A stretch of 64,000 nucleotides of DNA from an uncultured Eubacteriales bacterium (GCA_902764875.1 CACWXP010000011.1:1-64000); one strand, 5' to 3'; shown: positions 51,239-62,131, counted from the first letter of the stretch. A program made the numbers and translations. The notes: generated by a model not told the origin, from the sequence alone.

Positions 51239-52189
51239 TTACAGCAGAGGAATCAGGCGGCTGCGGACACCGTCCATTCTTTCGTCAATCAGACCGAAGT
51301 CCATTTGCCTGTAACTCCAGGCAGCCCGGGAAATTTCGTGTTTTTCAAAGGTATCATGGATCACCCGGAACCAATTCACGGTATCCTCCGGTGAAGCGAT
51401 ATCAATCACGCCGTATTCCCCGCAGTAAAGAGCCGTTTTGTGCTTCTCAGCCGTTTCAATGGCAGAAGCGAAAGTACGTTCGAAGAAATCTTCATCCACG
51501 CCGGCTTCCTCAAAGGAGACCCTTGCCTTCGGATCAAGCCAGGGAACCCAGTAGGCACCCTGGTGCGTGAAACTGATGGGATCGTAGCAGTGGAAATTGT
51601 AAATGACCTTTGGATCGGCCGGCGGATCCAGATCCTTCAGGGCATCGGGCGCGTTATTGTGATAGCTTCCGATCAGGATCAGGGAATCCGGGGCGATCTT
51701 CCGAATACGGCAGATGGACTCGGTGGAAATTTTGTTCCAGGAAGTGATAAAGGATTCATCCGTCACTTCGTTCAGGAGTTCAAAAGCCACGTTTTTCGCG
51801 TCAGTAAAATTCTTGGCCATTTCCTCCCAAAGTCGGTAAAACCGCTGCTGGCAGGGCTCACTGGAAAAGAAGCCTTCTTCCTTTTCACCTGCGTCAAAAG
51901 AAAAACCGGCGGTTTTATGCAAATCCAGGACGAGCTTCAGGCCGTTTTTCTGTGCCCAGGTGATGGCTTTTTCAATGCGGCGAAAGCCATCGGCCTTCCA
52001 TGTTCCGTCATCAGCCTCCATTACATTGTAATCCACGGGGAGGCGGACATGATCCAGACCCCAGTCCGCGATGATGCCGAAATCCTTTTCCGTGATAAAG
52101 TGGTCCATCCGATTCTCGGAATAATCACACTGGGAAAACCACCCGCCCAGGTCCACTCCCCTGTAAAATCCGAAATCTTTCATCTTCAT
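51239..52189 (-). CDS. GH5 endoglucanase-like, cytoplasmic
   Basis: A 316-residue GH5 (cellulase-fold) glycosidase. It begins FGFYRGVDLGGWFSQCDYSE, has RLPVDYNVM, the acid/base E141 (FELLNEV) and the nucleophile E258 (LYCGEYGV). There is no signal peptide, so it would act on imported beta-glucan oligosaccharides. GGAGG precedes the ATG. Same strand as, and just upstream of, the GGDEF sensor gene. Confidence 0.9.
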   Translation of the reverse strand: MKMKDFGFYRGVDLGGWFSQCDYSENRMDHFITEKDFGIIADWGLDHVRLPVDYNVMEADDGTWKADGFRRIEKAITWAQKNGLKLVLDLHKTAGFSFDAGEKEEGFFSSEPCQQRFYRLWEEMAKNFTDAKNVAFELLNEVTDESFITSWNKISTESICRIRKIAPDSLILIGSYHNNAPDALKDLDPPADPKVIYNFHCYDPISFTHQGAYWVPWLDPKARVSFEEAGVDEDFFERTFASAIETAEKHKTALYCGEYGVIDIASPEDTVNWFRVIHDTFEKHEISRAAWSYRQMDFGLIDERMDGVRSRLIPLL

Positions 52190-52278
52190 ACCGTTTTCCT
52201 CCGCTCTTTCTTTCTGTTTCCGGGTTTAATGCAGGATATTTTGCGCTTTTAAATAGAATCAGTATACTCTTTTTCTCC

Positions 52279-52935
52279 TTATTTGTACAGACAAAGATAA
52301 ATGCCGAACCAATGGGCAACCGCGCCGAAAAGAACAAAGAAATGCCAGATGAAATGTGCGCCTTTTTTCTTCATCGCAAAGGGGACGATGCCTATGGTAT
52401 ACAGCAAGCCACCGGCCAGGATCCAGACAAAGAGCGGCATATTGTCGGAGAGCATTTTCGGCAGGAATACCAGTCCGCACCAGCCGAGGATGATATAGAG
52501 GGTGATATGAACCTTTGTGGCCCTTTCCGGACCGAAAACAGCGATCAGCGTAACGCCGGCCAGTATGACCGCCCATTGGACGATGCAGAAGGCCACGCCC
52601 TGCGCCCCGCCCCAGTAAAGAAGCCAGAGGGGCGTGAAGGTTCCGCCGATCAGCAGATAAATGGAGATATAGTCAAAGCGGCGCCAGAGGCGCTTTACGC
52701 GGGTACCCCATTTAAAGCTGTGGTACAGGCAGCTCATGAGGAACATCATGATGAGACAGATGCCATAGACCAGCGCAGCGCAGAGCTTCAGCCCCGTATC
52801 GGACTGAAGCAGCAACAGGACCAGGGCCGCGACGGAGAACAGGGCGCCGACACCATGGGTAACAGCGTTGCCGACTTCCTCGAGGACCGAGCGTTTCGGC
52901 GGTTCCTTTCGCGGGGTTTTGTTTTCAGGGCTCAA
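52279..52935 (-). CDS. Hemolysin III (PAQR-family) membrane protein
   Basis: A 218-residue seven-TM protein of the HlyIII/YqfA (PAQR) family: EEVGNAVTHGVGALFSVAAL, SCLYHSFKWGTRVKRLWRRFDYISIYLLIGGTFTP and the late HFIWHFFVLFGAVAHW, which provides the metal-binding His residues. Start is TTG at 52935 with AAAGGAG 8 bases upstream. Role in membrane homeostasis; hemolysis is unproven for most members. Confidence 0.92.
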   Translation of the reverse strand: MSPENKTPRKEPPKRSVLEEVGNAVTHGVGALFSVAALVLLLLQSDTGLKLCAALVYGICLIMMFLMSCLYHSFKWGTRVKRLWRRFDYISIYLLIGGTFTPLWLLYWGGAQGVAFCIVQWAVILAGVTLIAVFGPERATKVHITLYIILGWCGLVFLPKMLSDNMPLFVWILAGGLLYTIGIVPFAMKKKGAHFIWHFFVLFGAVAHWFGIYLCLYK

Positions 52936-52965
52936 TTTGGAGGCTCCTTTCCCGGATTTTCAGAA

Positions 52966-53092
52966 ATTGTAAAAGGACGGTTCTCTTACAGCCAGTTCTG
53001 GCCGCAGTTGAACCGTCCCTCATGCTGCCGAGAAGGAACAGCCTTTGCGTTTTGAATGATCGGCCAGCCGTAAAGGAACCTTCCCCTACGGC
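52966..53092. repeat. Palindromic intergenic elements between hlyIII and lysS
   Basis: GGACGGTTC (52975-52983) and GAACCGTCC (53010-53018) form a 9-bp inverted pair, the same motif as at 2867 and 23386. A second pair, CAGCCGTA/TACGGCTG, encloses GGAACCTTCCC (about 53062-53091). Neither is followed by a T-run on the lysS strand. Otherwise this gap holds no gene. Confidence 0.55.
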
Positions 53093-53095
53093 TGT

Positions 53096-54610
53096 TTATG
53101 CCTCTTTGTTCTCGGCTTCTTCGCTTTCCTTCCTGTCCAGGGGCTTCATAGTCGGGAAAAGAAGAACATCGCGGATGGCCTGAGAATCCGTGAGGAGCAT
53201 ACACATCCGGTCGATGCCGAAGCCGATGCCTCCGGTGGGCGGCATGCCGATTTCCAGTGCGTTCAGGAAGTCCTCATCGGTATGGTTGGCTTCCTCATCG
53301 CCGGCGGCAAACTGCTCCTCCTGAAGGGCGAAGCGGTGACGCTGGTCGATGGGATCGTTCAGTTCGGAATAGGCATTGGCCATTTCCCAGCCGTTCATGA
53401 AAAACTCGAAGCGCTCCACATACTCCGGATTGTCCGGCTTCATTTTGGTGAGCGGGCTGATATCCGTCGGGTGGTCCATGATGAAGGTGGGCTGGATCAT
53501 GTACTCCTCGCAGAACTGCTCGAAGAACAGATTCAGAATTTCACCCTTCTTATGCCGTGGCTCGAACTCGACATGATGCGCCTTTGCGGCTTCGCGGGCT
53601 TCTTCCAGGGTGTGGATCTGGTCGAAATCCACGCCGGAATACTGCCTGACCGCTTCGGTCATGGTGAGACGGGCGAAAGGTTTGCCAAGATCCATTTCGA
53701 TACCGTTGTAGACGATTTTCGTGGTTCCCAGGACTTCCTGCGCTACATAGCGATAGAGATTCTCCGTGAGGTCCATCATGCCGTGGTAATCGGTATAGGC
53801 CTGATAGAGCTCCATGAGGGTGAACTCCGGATTGTGCCGGGTGTCGAGGCCCTCGTTGCGGAAAACACGGCCGATTTCATAGACCCTTTCCAGACCGCCG
53901 ACGATCAGGCGCTTTAGATAAAGCTCAAGAGAAATACGGAGCTTGAAATCCTCGTCCAGGGCGTTGAAGTGGGTTTCAAAAGGCCGGGCCGCGGCACCGC
54001 CGGCATTGGCCACTAGCATGGGCGTTTCGACCTCCATGAAGCCCTGACCGTCCAGATAGCGGCGAATGGCACTGATGATCTTTGACCGCTTGATGAAGGT
54101 GTCCTTCACTTCCGGATTCATGATCAGATCCACATACCGCTGGCGGTAGCGCAAATCGGTGTTGGTGAGTCCGTGATACTTTTCAGGAAGGATCTGAAGG
54201 CTCTTGCTGAGGAGCACGAGTTCGACGGCATGGACGGAAATTTCCTCCGTTTTCGTTTTGAAAACGGTTCCCTTCAGGCCGACGATATCGCCGATATCCA
54301 TCTTTTTGAAATCCTTGTAGGATTCCTCACCGACGAAATCACGGGCGACATAGCACTGGATGGTTCCCTGCAGGTCCTGGATATGGCAGAAGGAAGCCTT
54401 TCCCATGATCCGTTTGGACATCATCCGGCCGGCAATGCAGACTTCCTGCCCTTCAAGTTTGTCATAATTATCCTTGATTTCGGCACTGTGGTGCGTTACG
54501 CCGTATTTCGTGATGACAAATGGATTCTTTCCGGCCTGCTGCAGCTCGGTCAGCTTGTCCCTTCGGATCTGGAGAAGCTCGTTTACATTTCCGGTTTCCT
54601 GTCCTGCCAT
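53096..54610 (-). CDS. lysS: Lysyl-tRNA synthetase, class II
   Basis: A 504-residue class II LysRS. N-terminal OB-fold anticodon-binding domain ([23 protein letters not shown]), motif 2 [30 protein letters not shown] and motif 3 [16 protein letters not shown]. It charges tRNA-Lys. GGAGAA lies 7-10 bases before the ATG. It is 15 bases downstream of greA; greA-lysS is a common clostridial pair. The C-terminus ends in a short acidic tail ([12 protein letters not shown]). Confidence 0.97.
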   Translation of the reverse strand: MAGQETGNVNELLQIRRDKLTELQQAGKNPFVITKYGVTHHSAEIKDNYDKLEGQEVCIAGRMMSKRIMGKASFCHIQDLQGTIQCYVARDFVGEESYKDFKKMDIGDIVGLKGTVFKTKTEEISVHAVELVLLSKSLQILPEKYHGLTNTDLRYRQRYVDLIMNPEVKDTFIKRSKIISAIRRYLDGQGFMEVETPMLVANAGGAAARPFETHFNALDEDFKLRISLELYLKRLIVGGLERVYEIGRVFRNEGLDTRHNPEFTLMELYQAYTDYHGMMDLTENLYRYVAQEVLGTTKIVYNGIEMDLGKPFARLTMTEAVRQYSGVDFDQIHTLEEAREAAKAHHVEFEPRHKKGEILNLFFEQFCEEYMIQPTFIMDHPTDISPLTKMKPDNPEYVERFEFFMNGWEMANAYSELNDPIDQRHRFALQEEQFAAGDEEANHTDEDFLNALEIGMPPTGGIGFGIDRMCMLLTDSQAIRDVLLFPTMKPLDRKESEEAENKEA

Positions 54611-54625
54611 GGTGATTCTCCTTAA

Positions 54626-55108
54626 TTACAGCTTTTTGATCGACAGCACCTTGAACCGAATGGTTCCGGCGGGGATCGTGATGGTTACGGTCTGGTTCCG
54701 CTTCGCTCCCAGCAGGCCGGCGCCTACGGGGCTCTCGTTGGAAATCCGATTTTCGACGGGGTCTGCTTCATTGGCGCCCACAATCGCGTATTCATAGGTT
54801 TCGTTTTCATCGAGATCCTTGACCTTGACGACGGTTCCGATGGAGACCCGCTCGGTGGTAATTTCGTCATCAGCGACGACGGTGGCCGTGCGGATGGTGG
54901 CCTGGAGGCGGTTAATTTCTTCCTCTACCTTGGCCTGTTCCTTTTTCGCCTCGTCGTATTCCGCGTTTTCACTGAGGTCGCCGAAACCGCGGGCGATCGC
55001 GATCTGTTCGCTGATTTCATTGCGGCGGACAGACACGAGATAATCCAGCTGCTCCTGCAGCTTTTTCAGTCCGCTCTCTGTGAGAATAGTTCCTTTTTCT
55101 TCGGCCAT
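54626..55108 (-). CDS. greA: Transcription elongation factor GreA
   Basis: A 160-residue Gre factor that reactivates backtracked RNA polymerase. The N-terminal coiled coil (~8-75) has GDLSENAEYDEAKKEQ with the tip acidic residues; the C-terminal FKBP-like domain has VSIGTVVKVKDLDENETYEYAIVG and RISNESPVGAGLLG. A consensus promoter lies about 90 bases upstream. First gene of the greA-lysS unit. Confidence 0.97.
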   Translation of the reverse strand: MAEEKGTILTESGLKKLQEQLDYLVSVRRNEISEQIAIARGFGDLSENAEYDEAKKEQAKVEEEINRLQATIRTATVVADDEITTERVSIGTVVKVKDLDENETYEYAIVGANEADPVENRISNESPVGAGLLGAKRNQTVTITIPAGTIRFKVLSIKKL

Positions 55109-55198
55109 TTTTGTTCAGGCTCCTTTCACATACAAGAAACACCCTGCGGCCGGCGGCCATGACAAGGTGTTTCAGAGTTTCTTCTGAAGAATAACGGG

Positions 55199-55227
55199 AT
55201 TATACCCGTTTTCAGGATCTTTGTCAA
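55199..55227 (-). promoter_or_regulatory. greA-lysS promoter
   Basis: Minus-strand TTGACA (55222-55227), 17-bp spacer, TATAAT (55199-55204): a consensus promoter starting right after the wHTH/nuclease-like gene. Confidence 0.93.
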
Positions 55228-55229
55228 CT

Positions 55230-56003
55230 TTATCCCAGAAATCCAATGGCCTCATTGAAAACGTTGAAGAGCATATCGCCTGAGCAAACCGGCAGAACGC
55301 AGTCTGTTTTGCCGATCTGTGCTTCGGTGAAAAGCTCTGAAGTGCCTGTTAAGACAAGAGCCGGATAGATATCCGTCCCCGGGCCGAAGAGGATTTCCAG
55401 AAACGGGACATACTTGGCCGCCTGCAGCACTTCATCGGGATCGACAGCGTTCTTCATCTTGAATTCCAGCGGAAAAACCCGTTCCGGCGTGATCACAAGC
55501 ACATCAGCATAGATCCGGATCATCCGCCGGAGATTGAGGCGGAGCTCGAAGACAATCTCCCAGGAAGAGGTATCCAGAGAGGACATTTCCCGGAGATCCT
55601 CAAAAAGGCGTCGCATGGTTTCACGGCAGTCACGGAAAGAATGAATCAGTCCGCGGGTATCGTTCAAATTCCGGCCGATGCGGCGGCATCCCTGTTCCAG
55701 TTCATTCAGCCAGGTGTTTTCGTCTTCAGCCATAAACTCCTGAACGGTTCCATACCACCCGGAGAACTCATAAAGCCCTTCATAAGGCGGCTGCTGGCGA
55801 ACCAGAGCATGCCAGTTATATTCTTTATCCTGATAGCAGAGTTCCCGCATGAGGGCAGAGGACACCATCCAGCGGCTGATTTCAGTTTTTTCCAGACCCA
55901 GCTCCCGGGCAATTTCGCGGGCTTTGATGCCGCTGCTCCGGGAGATCAGGGAATAAATTTGTAGCTCCGCCGGGGTAAAGAGCCGGGTTGCATCTTTTGC
56001 CAC
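55230..56003 (-). CDS. Winged-helix plus PD-(D/E)XK nuclease-like protein
   Basis: A 257-residue protein. Residues ~10-55 are a winged helix (FTPAELQIYSLISRSSGIKAREIARELGLEKTEISR). The C-terminal half reads as a restriction-endonuclease fold: E153, D167 (RIYADVLVI), E180-F-K182 (FPLEFKMK) and Q194-x-x-x-Y198 (LQAAKY), the QxxxY motif of RecB/Cas4-like nucleases. No known name fits. GTG start at 56003 with GGAGG 8 bases upstream. It follows metA by 14 bases and precedes the greA promoter. Possible roles are defence, DNA repair or a nuclease-fold regulator. Confidence 0.7.
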   Translation of the reverse strand: MAKDATRLFTPAELQIYSLISRSSGIKAREIARELGLEKTEISRWMVSSALMRELCYQDKEYNWHALVRQQPPYEGLYEFSGWYGTVQEFMAEDENTWLNELEQGCRRIGRNLNDTRGLIHSFRDCRETMRRLFEDLREMSSLDTSSWEIVFELRLNLRRMIRIYADVLVITPERVFPLEFKMKNAVDPDEVLQAAKYVPFLEILFGPGTDIYPALVLTGTSELFTEAQIGKTDCVLPVCSGDMLFNVFNEAIGFLG

Positions 56004-56017
56004 GGTTATTTCCTCCG

Positions 56018-56938
56018 TCAGCGTGAAATCTCGCTGAGGTCGTAGGGCGTGGTCTGGTAGACCATATAGTTGAGCCAGTTCGCGTAGAGCAGATTCGCGT
56101 GGCTGCGCCAGGAAACGATCGGCTCCTTTGTATCATCGTCGTTCGGATAATAGTTCTTCGGCACTTCGATGGACAGTCCGGCGTTTTTGTCCCGGAGATA
56201 TTCCTTTTCCAGGGTGCGGGGATCGTATTCACTGTGGCCCATGATGAAGACCTGGCGGCCGTTTTCCGTCGTTGCGGCATAGACGCCGGCCTCATCGGAG
56301 GAGGCCAGAATTTTCAGCTTGCCGCAGGCCTCCAGATCTTCCCGGCGGACGGTGGTATGACGACTGTGGGGCGCCATGAATACATCGTCAAAGCCACGGA
56401 GAAGAATATAGTTCTTCCGCTCGGCATGATGCGGAAAGACACCGAAAATCTTTTTCTCCAAAGGATATTTCGGTATGCCGAAATGATAATAGAGCGCGGC
56501 CTGGGCGCCCCAGCAGATATGAAAAGTGGAATGTACATGTTCCTTGCTCCACTCCATGATTTCGCAAAGTTCATCCCAGTATTCCACCTGTTCGAAAGGC
56601 AGGTGCTCCACCGGTGCGCCGGTGATGATCATTCCGTCGAACTTCATTTCTCTGATTTCATCGAAAGTTTTATAGAAAGCAGTCAGATGCTCTGCGGATG
56701 TGTTCTTTGAGACATGGGACTCCATCTTGATCAGCTCGGTTTCAACCTGAAGCGAAGTGTTGCCCAGGAGGCGCAGGAGCTGCGTTTCAGTGTCGATTTT
56801 GGTGGGCATCAGGTTCACAATCGCGATCCGTAGCGGACGGATATCCTGGGTCATGGCCCGGGTTTCCGTCATCACAAATATATTCTCATCCGTCAGCGTT
56901 CTGTAGGCCGGGAGTTCATTCGGAATCTTGATCGGCAA
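56018..56938 (-). CDS. metA: Homoserine O-acyltransferase MetA (probably acetyl-CoA specific)
   Basis: A 306-residue class I glutamine-amidotransferase-like enzyme of methionine synthesis. The nucleophile C142 (HICWGAQA) and the dyad H235 and E237 (IMGHSEYDP) are present. Position 111 is Glu (TGAPVEHL), which in the tested B. cereus enzyme selects acetyl-CoA; Gly here would mean succinyl-CoA. So the product is probably O-acetylhomoserine. Start is TTG at 56938 behind AAAGGAA. No SAM riboswitch is visible in the 163 bases upstream. Confidence 0.95.
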   Translation of the reverse strand: MPIKIPNELPAYRTLTDENIFVMTETRAMTQDIRPLRIAIVNLMPTKIDTETQLLRLLGNTSLQVETELIKMESHVSKNTSAEHLTAFYKTFDEIREMKFDGMIITGAPVEHLPFEQVEYWDELCEIMEWSKEHVHSTFHICWGAQAALYYHFGIPKYPLEKKIFGVFPHHAERKNYILLRGFDDVFMAPHSRHTTVRREDLEACGKLKILASSDEAGVYAATTENGRQVFIMGHSEYDPRTLEKEYLRDKNAGLSIEVPKNYYPNDDDTKEPIVSWRSHANLLYANWLNYMVYQTTPYDLSEISR

Positions 56939-56981
56939 CTTTTTTCATTCCTTTCCGGAAATCCGTTGATCACAAGACAAG

Positions 56982-57010
56982 AGTCTACCACATTTTCCGT
57001 CAAATCACAA
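56982..57010 (-). promoter_or_regulatory. Possible metA promoter
   Basis: Minus-strand TTGTGA (57005-57010), 17-bp spacer, TAGACT (56982-56987): 4/6 matches in each box. Confidence 0.45.
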
Positions 57011-57044
57011 GGAATCGCGCGGAGATCGGCCGGTTTCATGCATG

Positions 57045-57077
57045 AAAAAAACAGCGCCCGGAGAAACCCGGGCACCG
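57045..57077 (-). terminator. Terminator of the groESL operon
   Basis: Minus-strand CGGTGCCCGG...CCGGGCGCTG stem with a 6-base loop followed by seven Ts (plus A-run 57045-57051). Confidence 0.9.
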
Positions 57078-57101
57078 TTTTTGCAATGCTTATTCAGGGG
57101 A

Positions 57102-59060
<1,959 letters not shown>

Positions 59061-59078
59061 TCATAACATCTTTCCGTT

Positions 59079-59105
59079 TTAGCACTCGCCTTGCACGAGT
59101 GCTAA
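59079..59105. promoter_or_regulatory. CIRCE operator (HrcA binding site)
   Basis: TTAGCACTC (59079-59087), 9 bases, GAGTGCTAA (59097-59105): a perfect CIRCE inverted repeat between the promoter and groES, so groESL is repressed by HrcA. hrcA is not in the window. Confidence 0.98.
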
Positions 59106-59116
59106 CAACGTAATGT

Positions 59117-59145
59117 AATATATCTCATCCGTTCATTTCATGCAA
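59117..59145 (-). promoter_or_regulatory. groESL promoter
   Basis: Minus-strand TTGCAT (59140-59145), 17-bp spacer, TATATT (59117-59122), just upstream of CIRCE. Confidence 0.88.
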
Positions 59146-59302
59146 GCACCGACATGCCCGGTATTCTTCTGTTTTCTGCATATTACGTTGTATTTCTCAT
59201 CTGTTCTTTACGATTCTCCGTTTTTCTGCTGTTCTGCATTCCGATTCCTTGTGATACAATCTGTTCCGGTATTTTCATTCCGCACAAAAGGACGGCCTTT
59301 TT

Positions 59303-60361
59303 ATGAACCGTTATCGCGAAATCTCTTCTGCCCTTCTTTCCTGGTATGACCGATGCGCCCGGGACCTCCCCTGGCGCGGTATCCATGATGCCTATCGAAC
59401 GTGGATCAGCGAAATCATGCTGCAGCAGACAAGGGTCGATACCGTTATTCCCTATTATAAGCGTTTTCTTGCCCGTTTTCCTTCCCTTACGGATCTGGCG
59501 GCAGGAGATGAAGCGGAAGTGCTGAAGCTTTGGGAGGGACTGGGATATTATTCCCGGGCTCGCAACCTGCTGAAGGGCGCACGGCAGGTAGTAGAGGAAT
59601 ACAGCGGAAAGCTTCCTAAAGATCCGCGGCTGCTGGCCAAAATCAGCGGTATCGGCCCCTATACGGCAGGCGCTATTGCTTCCATCGCATATGACATTCC
59701 CGTTCCGGCAGTGGACGGAAACGTGCAGCGGGTTTATTCCCGGGTTTTCGGCGTCCGGGAGAATATCCGTCTTCCTGCAGAAAGAAGCAAACTGGACAAA
59801 CTCGCCGAAGTACTTGTACCGCAGGACCGCCCCGGCGACTATAACCAGGCAGTGATGGATCTCGGGGCTACGGTCTGTATTCCCGGCACGCCGAATTGCG
59901 ATCAGTGTCCCCTTTCCGATTTCTGCAATGCCTTTGAACGGGGCGACGCCGCGGATCTTCCCCTGATTCCCGGAAAACCGGCGTCGAGAATCATTCGATG
60001 GACCGTAGCCGTGATTACGGACGGAAAAAGAACACTGGTTCGGCAGCGGACGGAATCCCTGCTCCAGGGGCTTTGGTGTTTTCCGATGCTGGAATGTTCC
60101 TCCGAAGAAACGCCCTCAATGCTGGTACGCAAGTTTCATCTTGCGGCAGAGCCCATCAGGAATTCCATACATGCCCGCCATGTTTTCACGCACCTGGTCT
60201 GGGAGATGGATGTTCTGCCCCTGAGAACCGCAGCCGGGAAGAAAGTTCCCGCCGGATACCGGTGGGTCTCGACGGACGAACTGAACGCGCTTGCTTTTCC
60301 GGCGGCTATGAACGCCGCCCTGCGGACCGCAAAAGAGCTCCTCCGGGAAGAGGAGCTCTGA
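59303..60361 (+). CDS. mutY: Adenine DNA glycosylase MutY
   Basis: A 352-residue A/G-mismatch glycosylase that removes A opposite 8-oxoG. E37 (SEIMLQQTRVDTV) and D138 (VPAVDGNVQRV) are the catalytic pair; HhH GIGPYTAGAIASIAY; 4Fe-4S ligands C193, C200, C203 and C209. The C-terminal Nudix-like MutT domain (~230-345) that reads 8-oxoG is present. The end of the gene (ELLREEEL) is a 10-bp perfect inverted repeat that doubles as a minus-strand terminator. A TGATACAAT extended -10 lies at 59252-59260. Confidence 0.96.
   Translation: MNRYREISSALLSWYDRCARDLPWRGIHDAYRTWISEIMLQQTRVDTVIPYYKRFLARFPSLTDLAAGDEAEVLKLWEGLGYYSRARNLLKGARQVVEEYSGKLPKDPRLLAKISGIGPYTAGAIASIAYDIPVPAVDGNVQRVYSRVFGVRENIRLPAERSKLDKLAEVLVPQDRPGDYNQAVMDLGATVCIPGTPNCDQCPLSDFCNAFERGDAADLPLIPGKPASRIIRWTVAVITDGKRTLVRQRTESLLQGLWCFPMLECSSEETPSMLVRKFHLAAEPIRNSIHARHVFTHLVWEMDVLPLRTAAGKKVPAGYRWVSTDELNALAFPAAMNAALRTAKELLREEEL
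60334..60359 (-). terminator. Terminator of the aminopeptidase gene, inside the mutY 3' end
   Basis: AGAGCTCCTC / GAGGAGCTCT (10 bp, 6-base loop). On the minus strand it is followed by TTTTGCGG. It lies 22 bases past the aminopeptidase stop but within the convergent mutY coding sequence. Confidence 0.75.
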
Positions 60362-60381
60362 GAGATCCGACTGTTATATCA

Positions 60382-61764
60382 TTACGCGTTGAGCATAAAA
60401 GCCCGGTACGCCTTGTCGGCCTCATACAGGTCCGCTTTGGAAATAATTTCCATTGGAGCGTGCATATTCAGCACCGCAACGCCGCTGTCGATGACCTCCA
60501 TACCGTAAAGAGCACAGATATAGGCGATGGTACCGCCGCCGCCCTGATCCACACGGCCAAGCTCGGCCGTTTGCCAGGAAACCTTGCAGTCGTCCATAAT
60601 GCGGCGAACTTTTCCGATGAATTCGGCATTGGCATCGTTGGATCCGCTTTTCCCGCGGGTGCCGGTAAACTTATTGTAGCAAACACCGCGGCCGAGGAAA
60701 GCGGCATTTTTCTTTTCAAAAGCAGAAGCATACAGCGGATCGAAGCCGGCGCTGACGTCGCAGGAAAGCATTCGGCTGTTCTGCAGGGCGCGGCGAACGG
60801 TGAGTTCGCTGTACTGCCCCATCAGATTCGCAATTTCGGCCAGGGCGTTTTCCAGATACCTTGCCCGCATGCCGGTTGCGCCGACGCTGCCGATTTCTTC
60901 TTTATCCACAAGCATACCGCAGCATGTGAACTCCGGAATGGACGGCAGTGAAAGGAGCGCATCCAGTTCGGCAAAAGCACAGCTTCTGTCGTCATGGCCA
61001 TAGCCGATGATCATGGAACGGTCGAGACCAAAGTCCCTGGCCTTTTCCGCGGGAACGGCCTCAATCTCGGCAGAAAGCATGTCTTCTTCCTCGATACCGT
61101 ATTCGTCTTTCAGAATTCTAAGGAGCTGAGCCTTGACGGGTTCCTTTTCCTCTTCTTCGAGGGGTTTCCCGGCAAGAATGATATCCAGGTTTTCGCCGGT
61201 GATCGCCTCGCTGAGCTTCTTTGACGCCTGGTCCTGGGAAAGGTGGACCAGGAGGTCGCTGATGCCGACAACCGGATCATCGTCTTTTTCGCCGATACAG
61301 ATGTTGATCATCGTTCCGTCTTTCCTGACAACGACACCGTGAAGCGCCATCTGCCTGGCTACCCACTGGTATTTCTTGATTCCGCCGTAGTAATGCGTGT
61401 CGGCCAAAGCAAAATCGGCGTCCTCGTAGAAGGGATTCTGTTTCAGATCAACCCGCGGGGAATCGATATGAGCGCCGACAATATTCATTCCGGCTTCCAG
61501 CGGATGCTTTCCGATATGGAATGCGACAACCGCCTTGTTCATCTGATTCAGATAGACTTTATCGCCAGATTTCAGCTTTTTCTTTTCATGGACCGCCTTT
61601 TCGAGGGAAAGGTAACCTTTCTTCTCCAGCGCATCCACAATGTAATTCACGCATTCCCGTTCCGTTTTTCCCCGGTTCAGAAAGTCTTTATACCGTTCCG
61701 CCAGCAGATCGACCTTTTTCAGATCGGTCTTATTATAGGTTTTCCATGCATTGGGTCTTTCCAT
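60382..61764 (-). CDS. M18-family aminopeptidase
   Basis: A 460-residue cytosolic metallo-aminopeptidase. M18 features in order: GAHIDSPRVDLKQNPFYE, KYQWVARQMALHG, GYGHDDRSCAFAELDAL, DKEEIGSVGATGM and NMHAPMEIISKADLYEA, which supply the two-zinc ligands. Length is normal for the clostridial ApeA/PepC-like group. GGTGG lies before the ATG. Role: peptide turnover; prefers acidic or hydrophobic N-termini in the family. Confidence 0.95.
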   Translation of the reverse strand: MERPNAWKTYNKTDLKKVDLLAERYKDFLNRGKTERECVNYIVDALEKKGYLSLEKAVHEKKKLKSGDKVYLNQMNKAVVAFHIGKHPLEAGMNIVGAHIDSPRVDLKQNPFYEDADFALADTHYYGGIKKYQWVARQMALHGVVVRKDGTMINICIGEKDDDPVVGISDLLVHLSQDQASKKLSEAITGENLDIILAGKPLEEEEKEPVKAQLLRILKDEYGIEEEDMLSAEIEAVPAEKARDFGLDRSMIIGYGHDDRSCAFAELDALLSLPSIPEFTCCGMLVDKEEIGSVGATGMRARYLENALAEIANLMGQYSELTVRRALQNSRMLSCDVSAGFDPLYASAFEKKNAAFLGRGVCYNKFTGTRGKSGSNDANAEFIGKVRRIMDDCKVSWQTAELGRVDQGGGGTIAYICALYGMEVIDSGVAVLNMHAPMEIISKADLYEADKAYRAFMLNA

Positions 61765-61823
61765 TTATTTTCCACCATCCTTTTCCTGGGGAATTTTACC
61801 ACGAATGGCAATGAAAAACAACG

Positions 61824-61848
61824 AATAAAAATCCCCGCGGCAGCGGGG
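61824..61848 (-). terminator. Terminator of the LexA-like regulator pair
   Basis: CCCCGC/GCGGGG stem with a 4-base loop; on the minus strand followed by ATTTTTATT. It lies 9 bases past the end of the small LexA-DBD gene. Confidence 0.88.
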
Positions 61849-61856
61849 ACTCCGGA

Positions 61857-62111
61857 TTATCCGGCTTGGCGCATTTCCATCAGGGCTACGCGGGTTAAAT
61901 AGTACTTTCTTTTTGATTCGGTTCCCTGCCTGAGGAGGCCTTCGTTAACCATGCGCTGGAGATACCCGGCGGTGGTCGAAGTGGACATGAGACCGGCGGC
62001 TTCTCCGATTTCACGGACACTGGGCTGGCGGCCCGTTTCGTTTGAGAAGGAGAGAATGTAGCGGAGAATGAGTTCTCTCGTCTGGGTGTTTCTCGGTGAG
62101 CGACTGTACAT
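61857..62111 (-). CDS. LexA-type winged-helix DNA-binding protein without peptidase domain
   Basis: An 84-residue protein that is a LexA N-terminal domain alone: TQTRELILRYILSFSNETGRQPSVREIGEAAGLMSTSTTAGYLQRMVNEGLLRQ, then KRKYYLT and a stop. It lacks the S24 autocleavage half. I choose the ATG at 62111 (MYSRSPRN), 9 bases after GGAAAGG; the ATG at 62120 has no spacing to that site and the open frame otherwise begins at a TTG (62129). It follows the XRE-S24 gene by 20 bases (2 from the TTG), so the two are made together. It may compete for or share the same operators. Confidence 0.85.
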   Translation of the reverse strand: MYSRSPRNTQTRELILRYILSFSNETGRQPSVREIGEAAGLMSTSTTAGYLQRMVNEGLLRQGTESKRKYYLTRVALMEMRQAG

Positions 62112-62131
62112 GCTTTTCATCCTTTCCAATC

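Noticed and set aside
56939-57044. SAM riboswitch upstream of metA
   Set aside because: No K-turn, no paired SAM core and too little sequence; only a weak promoter-like pair.
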